From CAWGJF01 sp963715745 (GTDB lineage: Bacteria; Bacteroidota; Ignavibacteria; Ignavibacteriales; Ignavibacteriaceae): 64,000 nucleotides of DNA. The notes beneath the pieces were generated by a model. That model was given only the letters and a program-made list of their open reading frames with translations, had not been told where the DNA came from and did not search any database. Where the stretch lies: assembly GCA_963715745.1 (NCBI GenBank), contig OY970271.1, forward strand, positions 1,612,001 through 1,676,000, written 5' to 3'. How positions within the stretch are numbered: position 1 is the first letter of the stretch; the number at the start of each line of letters is the position of its first letter. A program made the translations under genes and the position numbers. Positions 55,112-62,863 of this stretch are shown piece by piece.

Positions 55112-57898
55112 ATGACTAATAAATTTTTCTATTTGATTTTTGCCTGTTTTTTATCACTTCCGGTATTCGGACAAATCAATTACACTGACATTCTGAATGA
55201 AAATTCAGTTTATGCAAATGCACCGGATAATGTAAAACATTCCAAAGCATTTATCCGGCAATGGTGGTTTTTTGATCAGCGTGCGTACCCTTATGGATAT
55301 ATTCCGGAGAATGCATATGAAAATGCAATGCAGCAGCGTGATGAACTTCGGCAGCAAAATCCCAACAGAGCAAATGTCAACTGGGTTAGTTTAGGCCCTA
55401 CACCCGGAGGATATTTCAACTATGGAAATATTTCATCCAGAATTGTTACCGGTGCCTATGATCCGTCAAATCCAAATATTATTTACATAGGTCCGGCAAA
55501 TGGCGGAGTCTGGAAGTCAGTAGATGGTGGAGTTAACTGGAATCCGTTAACCGATGATCAGGAATCTATGGCAATGGGTTCAATTGCGATTGATCCATCC
55601 AATACAAATATAATATATGCAGGCACAGGGGAAGCTACTTACAGCGGAGCTTCCTATTATGGAAGAGGATTATTGAAATCAACAGATGGCGGGAATAGCT
55701 GGCAAAGATACACAACAGGTCTTCCGAATTCTACATACTTTGCAAGAATAAAAATAAGACCAAATCATTCAAATGAATTACTTGCTGCACTTGGTAATAA
55801 TGGTTTATACAGAAGTACTAATTCTGGGCAAAGTTGGAGTGTAATTTCAGGAAGTCGCTGTGATGATGTTGTATATACTTTTACAGGGGATACAGCATTT
55901 GCCATTGTATCTGGTACCGGATTGATGAGATCAACAAATGGAGGGGCTAACTTTTCTACATTTGGTACTGGGCTAGGAACCTTTACAAGGTCACAATTTG
56001 ATCTTTGTTTATCTTCTCCCAATGTTATGTTTGCTGCAAACTACGGCAGCGGAACAGTTAATGTTTATAAATCAACAAATTTTGGTGCGAACTGGACTCA
56101 GCTAACAATGTCCTCAGAGTTTCAAAATCAGGGTGGACAGGCATGGTATGATCTTTATTTAAAAATAAATCCCCGAAATCCGAATAAAGTTTATATCGGA
56201 ACTATTGACGTTTACAGATCAACTGACGGAACAAATTTTACAAACATTACAAATGGTTATTCAGGTGGTTCTGTTCATGTTGATCAGCATAATTTATTTT
56301 TTCATCCAACCGATGAAAATACCTTCTTTGTTTGTAATGATGGCGGTATCTGGAAAACAACTAACAACGGAACTTCATTTACAAATATGAATCAAACTTT
56401 AACTTTAACACAGTTTTACAGAATAGCTGCAAGCCCTTTTAATCCCGGAAGAATTTTAGGAGGTACACAGGATAACGGAACACAACAAACTTTTTCGACT
56501 TTAAACTGGACTGCAGCATTTGGAGGTGATGGTGGTGAAGTTTGTTTTAATCATATGGTTGCAAATGATCAGAATATAATTGGTGAAACTCAAAATGGTG
56601 GTTTGGTTCGAACAACTAATGGTGGAACTACCTGGTTAAATGCTACCAATGGAATAAATACCGGCGAGAACGGTGCATGGGTTGCTCCAATTATTAAACA
56701 TCCAAATATATCAAGCCAATTTTTCGTTGCACGTCAACGTGTTTATTTAACGACAGATTATGGTGCAAGCTGGAATGCTGTTTCAGGAAATGTAAATGGA
56801 TCAAGTGCAGTCAGAGAAATGGCAATTAGTGAATCTAATGCAAATATAATGTATTCTACTTCCGGAGCTTCAGTTTTTCTTTCAACTGATGGCGGAGTAA
56901 ACTGGTCAATCAAATCCAGCGGGCTTCCGGGTAGAACAATCACTTCAGTTTATATAAATCCAACAAATGAAAATATTGCTTATCTCACATTTTCTGGTTT
57001 TGGAGCTGGCAAGGTTTATAAAACTACAAATATGGGAAACAACTGGACTAACATCAGTGGTAATCTTCCTGATACTCCTATTAATGATTTTTATTATTAT
57101 CGTTATGATGTTCTTAACCCTAGCACTTATTTTGTTGCAACAGATATAGGTGTATTTCTTTCACAGGATGATGGGGCAAACTGGACGGAACTTACTAATG
57201 GATTGCCAAATACTGTTATTATGCATCTTGATTATTCTCCTTCTACTCAAATGCTTCGTGCAGGAACGCATGGCAGAGGTGTTTATGAAGCATTCATAGA
57301 TTTTTCTGTACCTGTAGAACTTGAGTCATTTACAGCTTCAATTAATAAAAATGTAGTTGAATTAAACTGGAGCACTGCAACAGAAACTAATAATATGGGC
57401 TTCGATGTAGAACGCAAATTAAAAAACCAGGAATGGCAACGAATAGGTTTTCTGGAAGGCAGTGGAACAACAACTGAAAATCATCAATATCAGTACAATG
57501 ATGATTTCTCTGTTTTACCTTATGAAGGTACAGTCCTTTACAGATTGAAGCAAATAGATTTTGACGGGACTTTTAAATATTCACATGATATTGCTGTTGA
57601 GCTAACATATGTTCCGGATAAAATTTCACTTTCACAAAATTATCCAAATCCTTTTAATCCTTCCACAACAATTCAGTTTACATTAACTGATGAAAGTTTT
57701 GTAAACCTGAAAATATTTAACTCAATTGGCGAAGTTGTTGATAATTTATATTCCGGAACGAAGCAGCCGGGAGAGCATAAAATTATATGGAATGCAGGCA
57801 ATTTTGCTTCAGGAATATATTTTTATCTTTTAGAAGTTAGTAAGCCTGATGGTTCTTCTCCCATCAGGGAAATGAAAAAACTGGTTTACGTCAGGTAA
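55112..57898 (+). CDS. Large secreted BNR/VPS10-like propeller protein with type IX secretion C-terminus
   Basis: A 928-residue protein with signal peptide (FACFLSLPVFGQ). It has many Asp-box type motifs (SVDGGVNWNP, STDGGNSW, STNSGQSW, STNGGANF, STNFGANWT, TTNGGTTWL, STDGGVNWS, TTNMGNNWT, SQDDGANWT), suggesting one or two large propellers of the sortilin/xyloglucanase-like type. The linker VPVELESFTASIN and the sorting domain SQNYPNPFNPSTTIQF to REMKKLVYVR are near-copies in design of those at 1-1824 and 62864-64000. Role perhaps surface adhesion or polysaccharide binding. Confidence 0.88.
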   Translation: MTNKFFYLIFACFLSLPVFGQINYTDILNENSVYANAPDNVKHSKAFIRQWWFFDQRAYPYGYIPENAYENAMQQRDELRQQNPNRANVNWVSLGPTPGGYFNYGNISSRIVTGAYDPSNPNIIYIGPANGGVWKSVDGGVNWNPLTDDQESMAMGSIAIDPSNTNIIYAGTGEATYSGASYYGRGLLKSTDGGNSWQRYTTGLPNSTYFARIKIRPNHSNELLAALGNNGLYRSTNSGQSWSVISGSRCDDVVYTFTGDTAFAIVSGTGLMRSTNGGANFSTFGTGLGTFTRSQFDLCLSSPNVMFAANYGSGTVNVYKSTNFGANWTQLTMSSEFQNQGGQAWYDLYLKINPRNPNKVYIGTIDVYRSTDGTNFTNITNGYSGGSVHVDQHNLFFHPTDENTFFVCNDGGIWKTTNNGTSFTNMNQTLTLTQFYRIAASPFNPGRILGGTQDNGTQQTFSTLNWTAAFGGDGGEVCFNHMVANDQNIIGETQNGGLVRTTNGGTTWLNATNGINTGENGAWVAPIIKHPNISSQFFVARQRVYLTTDYGASWNAVSGNVNGSSAVREMAISESNANIMYSTSGASVFLSTDGGVNWSIKSSGLPGRTITSVYINPTNENIAYLTFSGFGAGKVYKTTNMGNNWTNISGNLPDTPINDFYYYRYDVLNPSTYFVATDIGVFLSQDDGANWTELTNGLPNTVIMHLDYSPSTQMLRAGTHGRGVYEAFIDFSVPVELESFTASINKNVVELNWSTATETNNMGFDVERKLKNQEWQRIGFLEGSGTTTENHQYQYNDDFSVLPYEGTVLYRLKQIDFDGTFKYSHDIAVELTYVPDKISLSQNYPNPFNPSTTIQFTLTDESFVNLKIFNSIGEVVDNLYSGTKQPGEHKIIWNAGNFASGIYFYLLEVSKPDGSSPIREMKKLVYVR

Positions 57899-57900
57899 TT

Positions 57901-57936
57901 TTGAAAAGAGGTGCATAAAGTGCACCTCTTTTTTTC
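57901..57936 (+). terminator. Strong rho-independent terminator after the BNR protein gene
   Basis: AAAGAGGTGCA (57905-57915) pairs perfectly with TGCACCTCTTT (57921-57931) around TAAAG, followed by a T run. Confidence 0.92.
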
Positions 57937-58216
57937 TATTAAACAACAAAATAAACCTTTCCGGATTTGATTAATAACAATCATTTTATTTTACCCACAA
58001 TTATTCAGCCTGTATAGTAATTTAAAATTGCTTAATTTTGAAAATGGAATTTCTAAATCTAATTAACTAAAAAATTCCGTAGACAGAAAATGATGATATT
58101 TTTTGATGAACCGATGATTGAAAATAGCATATCACTATTTGCTTCATTATCTCATTTTAGTAAAAAACGGAATTAATATTTAGGAATTGAAAACGAAAAT
58201 TTTAGCGGAATAAACA
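57937..58216. other. AT-rich intergenic stretch ahead of the hydroxyacyl-CoA dehydrogenase gene
   Basis: No supported gene. A 28-codon frame (58090-58176) has no ribosome site. AATTCCGT (58073-58080) and ACGGAATT (58167-58174) are perfect 8-bp inverted repeats 86 bases apart, possibly a regulator site pair. No clear promoter element was found. Confidence 0.35.
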
Positions 58217-59152
58217 ATGCAGAACGAAAACTTAAAGCTTGAAGATTTAATTAAGCATTCCCCAAATAAAGTTGATAATGATCAGATTAAAAATATAGCC
58301 ATAATCGGAGCTGGAATAATGGGGCAGGGAATAGCACAAACAATTGCTGCTTCTGCCCTTGAAGTGTTGATTATTGAAAAAAGCATAAAAGAATTGGATA
58401 AAGCAAAATCAATGCTTTCTGAGTCAATGGACAGAGAAATAAAAAGATGGGCAATGACTGGTTCCGAAAAAAAAGCTATCCTCGGTAGAATCAAATGGGA
58501 AACTAATTTTGATCATATTAAAAACTATGATTTGATTATAGAAGCAGTTGCAGAAGATTTTGATTTAAAAGTAGATGTCTTCAAAAAACTTGATGAAAAA
58601 GCCCAGGAAGATTGTATCTTTGTTTCAAATACATCTACTCTTAGTCTTACAAAAATATCAGAGTTTACTTCAAGACCGGAAAAAGTGATCGGCCTGCATT
58701 TTCTCCATCCTGTTCCAAAAATTCCGGTTGTGGAAGTCGTAAAATGTTTGCACACATCAATTGATACAGTTCAATTAGTGAAAAAGTTTGTTTCGGTAAT
58801 CGGAAAAACACCGGTAGAAGTTTATGAATATCCGGGTTTTGTTACTACACGTGCAATAGTACCTTTACTTAATGAAGCTATGTATATTCTTCTTGAAGGA
58901 GTTGCTACTGCTAAAGATATAGATACTGCAATGAGACTTGGTTACAATTTCCAAAGCGGTCCGCTTGAGATGGCGGATTCAATGGGTCTAGATGAAGTGC
59001 TTGCATGGATGGAAACGTTGTGGAAGACACTCGGTGAGCCCCGCTATCGTGCTTGCCCGATTTTGAGAAAACTTGTTAGAGAAAGAAAACTCGGAAAGAA
59101 AACCGGCGAAGGATTTTATAAATACGATGAAGGTGGAAACATAATTGGCTAA
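58217..59152 (+). CDS. 3-hydroxyacyl-CoA (3-hydroxybutyryl-CoA-type) dehydrogenase
   Basis: A 311-residue enzyme with a ~25-residue extension before the NAD-binding IIGAGIMGQGIAQTIA. The catalytic His is in HFLHPVPKIPVVEVV, with Ser/Asn partners in FVSNTSTLS and LLNEAMYILLEG. The C-terminal dimer domain ends KTGEGFYKY. It interconverts 3-hydroxyacyl- and 3-oxoacyl-CoA in fatty acid or butyrate metabolism. The acetate kinase gene is 34 bases downstream. Confidence 0.9.
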   Translation: MQNENLKLEDLIKHSPNKVDNDQIKNIAIIGAGIMGQGIAQTIAASALEVLIIEKSIKELDKAKSMLSESMDREIKRWAMTGSEKKAILGRIKWETNFDHIKNYDLIIEAVAEDFDLKVDVFKKLDEKAQEDCIFVSNTSTLSLTKISEFTSRPEKVIGLHFLHPVPKIPVVEVVKCLHTSIDTVQLVKKFVSVIGKTPVEVYEYPGFVTTRAIVPLLNEAMYILLEGVATAKDIDTAMRLGYNFQSGPLEMADSMGLDEVLAWMETLWKTLGEPRYRACPILRKLVRERKLGKKTGEGFYKYDEGGNIIG

Positions 59153-59186
59153 TAATCTAAATCTATATTAGGGGAAAATAAGTTTT

Positions 59187-60398
59187 ATGAAAATACTTGT
59201 ATTGAATTGCGGAAGTTCGTCTATCAAATATCAGTTTATTGATACCGAAACAAAAACTGCGTTGGCTAAAGGTCTGATTGAGCGCATTGGAATGACCGGA
59301 GCAGTATTAACTCATTCCAGGTATGACGGTGATAAAATAAAAATTGCAGGTGAAATCCTTGATCACACAATGGCGATAGAATATGTACTCGGTGTGATGT
59401 TAAGTAAAAATCACGGTGTTATTGAAGAGAAAGAAGATATTGAAGCTGTTGGTCACAGGGTAGTTCATGGAGGTGAAACTTTTACAGGATCTGTTCTGAT
59501 TACAGATGAGGTTATTAAAGCTTTACAGGATAACATAGAACTTGCACCATTGCATAATCCACCGAATATTAAAGGTATCCAGGCGGTTACAAGTATCCTT
59601 CCAGACATTCCGCAAGTTGGAGTATTCGATACTGCGTTTCATTCACAGATGCCTCCCAAATCATACCTTTATGGAATTCCATACGAGCTATACAAGAAAT
59701 ATAAAATAAGAAGATATGGTTTTCACGGTACCTCACATTTATATGTTTCCAATAAATCAGCAGAACTATTAAAGAAAAAATTAAATGAATTAAAAATCAT
59801 TACCATTCATCTTGGAAATGGCTGCAGCATTGCTGCAATTGATCAGGGAAAATCAATTGATACTTCTATGGGATTTACTCCTTTAGAAGGTTTACTGATG
59901 GGTACAAGAAGCGGTGACCTTGATCCATCTTTAATCTTGTACATAATGGGGAAAGAAGGATTATCGCTGAGTGAAGCAGGAACATTATTAAATAAGCACA
60001 GTGGCTTAATAGGGATAAGTGGTGAAAGCAGTGATATGCGGGAAATTCTTGCTGCGGTTAAAGATCAGCAAAAAAGATCAAAGTATGCTTTTGAAATTTT
60101 TTGTTACAGGATAAAAAAATATATTGGTGCCTATTCTGCTGCAATGGGTGGTTTGAATTCTCTTGTTTTTACAGGTGGTATAGGTGAAAATTCTTCTGAA
60201 GTTCGGTCTGAGGTTTGTTCAAATATGGAATTTCTGGGAATTAAATTGGATACTTTAAGAAATGATAATAATGAAGATATTATTTCGGATAGTTCGTCTA
60301 AAGTTTCAGTCTTTAGAATTCCGACTAACGAAGAATTAGTAATAGCAATGGATACAAATTCCATCGTTTCTGAACTTTTGAAAAAATCAGAAGCATAA
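59187..60398 (+). CDS. ackA: Acetate kinase
   Basis: A 403-residue enzyme making ATP and acetate from acetyl-phosphate. Motifs: LVLNCGSSSIKYQF, GHRVVHGGE, VFDTAFHSQMPP, RRYGFHGTSHLYVS, IHLGNGCSI, MGFTPLEGLLMGTRSGDLDP (split by short loops) and FTGGIGENSSEVR. No pta gene is adjacent. It probably forms an operon with the 58217 and 60425 genes. Confidence 0.96.
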   Translation: MKILVLNCGSSSIKYQFIDTETKTALAKGLIERIGMTGAVLTHSRYDGDKIKIAGEILDHTMAIEYVLGVMLSKNHGVIEEKEDIEAVGHRVVHGGETFTGSVLITDEVIKALQDNIELAPLHNPPNIKGIQAVTSILPDIPQVGVFDTAFHSQMPPKSYLYGIPYELYKKYKIRRYGFHGTSHLYVSNKSAELLKKKLNELKIITIHLGNGCSIAAIDQGKSIDTSMGFTPLEGLLMGTRSGDLDPSLILYIMGKEGLSLSEAGTLLNKHSGLIGISGESSDMREILAAVKDQQKRSKYAFEIFCYRIKKYIGAYSAAMGGLNSLVFTGGIGENSSEVRSEVCSNMEFLGIKLDTLRNDNNEDIISDSSSKVSVFRIPTNEELVIAMDTNSIVSELLKKSEA

Positions 60399-60424
60399 TT
60401 TTTTGATAACTTAAAAGGGCGTAA

Positions 60425-61216
60425 ATGGATACCGGATTAAAAGGGAAAGTTGCTTTAATAACAGCCGGAAGTAAAGGAATTGGAAGAGCTGTTGCAGAAG
60501 TATTTGCGGCAGAAGGCTGTTATGTCGCAATATGTTCCAGATCAAAAGAGCATCTTCTTGCAACTACAAAAGAAATTAAAGTTAAATACGGTGCGGATAT
60601 ATTCTGGTCAGTTTGTGACATTGATAAACAAAAAGATATTGAAAATACATGTAACGCTGTTTTAAAGCAGTTTGATAAAGTTGATATACTTGTAAACAAT
60701 TGCGGAGGTCCCCGAACTGGAGATTTTGCTGCACTTGACGATAGTGATTGGGAAAGTGCTTTCGGTCAGGTACTTATGAGTGCAATTAAATTTACCAGGT
60801 TTGTTTTACCAAAGATGATTCAAAATGAATGGGGCAGAATTATCAACATCACTTCAATCTCTGTAAAGCAGCCAATCGATAATTTAATCCTTTCAAATTC
60901 ATTGCGGGCAGGAGTAACTGGTTTTTCAAAATCACTTAGTAACGAAATTGCAAAACATAATATTACAGTTAACAATGTTGCACCGGGTTTAACATTAACA
61001 AACAGACTATATGAATTAGCAGTTTTGGAAGCACGTGAAAAAGGAGTTTCGCACGAAGATATATTAATTGATATGGCAAAACGGGTTCCTATGAATCGTC
61101 TTGGCGGACCTGAAGAAATCGCATCTGCTGTTCTTTTCCTGGCATCAAAACAAGCAAGCTATATAACCGGTAATACTATACAGGTTGACGGGGGTTATAT
61201 TAAAGGTATTTTTTAG
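60425..61216 (+). CDS. SDR-family oxidoreductase with altered catalytic pair
   Basis: A 263-residue Rossmann protein, cofactor loop TAGSKGIGRAVAEVF, LVNNCGGPRTGDF and C-terminal ITGNTIQVDGGY. It resembles FabG-type reductases, but in the catalytic stretch NLILSNSLRAGVTGF the position of the usual Tyr holds Ser and that of the Lys holds Arg when aligned back from VTGF. The related Ser in TSISVKQ remains. Similar substitutions are known in some SDR subgroups. It may bind rather than reduce, or use another base. It is 26 bases after ackA. Confidence 0.85.
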   Translation: MDTGLKGKVALITAGSKGIGRAVAEVFAAEGCYVAICSRSKEHLLATTKEIKVKYGADIFWSVCDIDKQKDIENTCNAVLKQFDKVDILVNNCGGPRTGDFAALDDSDWESAFGQVLMSAIKFTRFVLPKMIQNEWGRIINITSISVKQPIDNLILSNSLRAGVTGFSKSLSNEIAKHNITVNNVAPGLTLTNRLYELAVLEAREKGVSHEDILIDMAKRVPMNRLGGPEEIASAVLFLASKQASYITGNTIQVDGGYIKGIF

Positions 61217-61247
61217 ATAAATATAAAATATTTCCTCATAAATAGAG

Positions 61248-61267
61248 CCTGCCTGACGGTAGGCAGG
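61248..61267. repeat. CCTGCCT/AGGCAGG hairpin covering the ribosome site of the next gene
   Basis: CCTGCCT (61248-61254) and AGGCAGG (61261-61267) are perfect 7-bp arms with loop GACGGT. The 3' arm lies five bases before ATG 61273 and holds the only purine-rich stretch that could act as ribosome binding site, so folding would hide it. Same pattern as the repeat at 49777-49814. Confidence 0.6.
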
Positions 61268-61272
61268 GACAA

Positions 61273-62823
61273 ATGATCAAACAAATCGAACTGCCAATCC
61301 CGCCTGAACATCTTCATAATGAAGAAGCACAAAAACAATCAGCAGCAAAAATCTTAAGAATTTCAGCTAAAGATATTACTGCATTAATTCCTTTAAGAAG
61401 ATCCATTGATGCTAGACAAAAGCCGGTATTCAAAATTTTGTTTGATGTTTATATTGAGGAAATGCCTCAAAAAAAGAAGAACCATGTAAATTATCAGCCT
61501 GTTAAAGACAATAAAAGTGCAATTATCATTGGCTTTGGTCCCGCAGGAATGTTTGCTGCACTCAGATTAATTGAGCTTGGAATAAAACCAATAATATTTG
61601 AGAGAGGAAAGGACGTCAGAGAAAGAAGAAAAAATTTAAGAGCAATTCAGCAGGATCATATCGTAAATCCGGATTCTAATTATTGTTTCGGCGAAGGCGG
61701 AGCAGGAACTTACAGCGATGGAAAACTTTATACCAGGTCCGTAAAAAGAGGAAACGTAAAAAAGATTTTAAATATTTTCGTTCAACATGGTGCTGATGAA
61801 AATATTCTTATTGATTCTCATCCGCATATAGGTTCAAACAAACTTCCTAAAATTGTTGAAGCAATAAGGAATACAATTAACGGATGTGGAGGTGAAATTC
61901 ATTTTAACTCCAAAGTAACAGATTTGATTTTAGACAATTCCAAAGTAAAAGGAATTGAAATAAATGACCAGATTAAAATTTTTGCAGATACATTAATTCT
62001 TTCTACTGGACATTCAGCAAGAGACATTTATTATCTTCTGAACAAAAATAAAATTCAATTAGAATCGAAGCCCTTTGCCTTAGGATTTCGGATTGAACAT
62101 CCACAACCATTAATTAATGAAATTCAATATCATTCTGAAAAAATTCCAGATAATCTTCCTGCTGCTTCATATAATCTTAGTTGCAATATCGGTGGTAGCG
62201 GAGTTTACTCTTTTTGTATGTGCCCGGGTGGAATAATTGTACCTGCAGCAACTTCCCCGGGGGAAATAGTGGTCAACGGGATGTCTTTGTCAAAAAGAGA
62301 TTCACCATTTGCAAATTCAGGTTTTGTTGTTGAAATAAATGAAAAAGAATTAGATACAACATTTCAATCAAAAGAATTTCCCTGCCTGGAATTTCAAATA
62401 GAAATGGAAAAACTTTCATTTAAGCTTGCTAATAACTCGCAGTCAGCACCCGCACAAAGAGCAACTGATTTTATGGAATCTAAATTTTCTCATACTCTTC
62501 CTCAAACATCCTATATTCCCGGTTTGACATCATCGAGATTGGATAAAGAATTCCCGGACTTCTTAATAAAAAAATTAAAAGCTGCGCTAAAAATATTTAA
62601 CAGCAGGATGAAAGGTTACCTGACTGATGATGCGGTTCTTGTTGCTGTCGAAAGTCGAACAAGTTCTCCGATAAGAATTCCAAGAGATAAGGAGACTATG
62701 ATGCACATTAATATTAATGGATTATTTCCCTGTGGTGAAGGTGCCGGATATGCAGGCGGAATTGTTTCTTCGGCAATTGACGGGGAGAATTGTGCTGATG
62801 CAGTTGGAAATTATTTAAAATAA
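61273..62823 (+). CDS. FAD-dependent dehydrogenase (COG2509 type)
   Basis: A 516-residue flavoprotein. A short N-terminal alpha/beta region is followed by the FAD Rossmann site AIIIGFGPAGMFAALRL, then NYCFGEGGAGTYSDGKLYTR, ILSTGHSARDIYY and C-terminal GLFPCGEGAGYAGGIVSSAIDG. These match the uncharacterised FAD-dependent dehydrogenases near the geranylgeranyl-reductase group. Substrate unknown. Its translation may be limited by the hairpin over its leader. Confidence 0.85.
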   Translation: MIKQIELPIPPEHLHNEEAQKQSAAKILRISAKDITALIPLRRSIDARQKPVFKILFDVYIEEMPQKKKNHVNYQPVKDNKSAIIIGFGPAGMFAALRLIELGIKPIIFERGKDVRERRKNLRAIQQDHIVNPDSNYCFGEGGAGTYSDGKLYTRSVKRGNVKKILNIFVQHGADENILIDSHPHIGSNKLPKIVEAIRNTINGCGGEIHFNSKVTDLILDNSKVKGIEINDQIKIFADTLILSTGHSARDIYYLLNKNKIQLESKPFALGFRIEHPQPLINEIQYHSEKIPDNLPAASYNLSCNIGGSGVYSFCMCPGGIIVPAATSPGEIVVNGMSLSKRDSPFANSGFVVEINEKELDTTFQSKEFPCLEFQIEMEKLSFKLANNSQSAPAQRATDFMESKFSHTLPQTSYIPGLTSSRLDKEFPDFLIKKLKAALKIFNSRMKGYLTDDAVLVAVESRTSSPIRIPRDKETMMHININGLFPCGEGAGYAGGIVSSAIDGENCADAVGNYLK

Positions 62824-62848
62824 AAAAGGTGGATAGGAAATCCACCTT
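62822..62848 (-). terminator. Terminator between the FAD dehydrogenase and the sugar dehydrogenase genes
   Basis: AAGGTGGAT (62826-62834) and ATCCACCTT (62840-62848) form a perfect 9-bp stem. On the minus strand it is followed by a T run, so it terminates the sugar dehydrogenase gene; the plus side lacks T. Confidence 0.85.
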
Positions 62849-62863
62849 CAAATAAAAATTCTG

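Noticed and set aside
58090..58176. 28-codon open frame before the hydroxyacyl-CoA dehydrogenase gene
   Set aside because: No ribosome site, no recognisable protein features, and low-complexity AT-rich surroundings.
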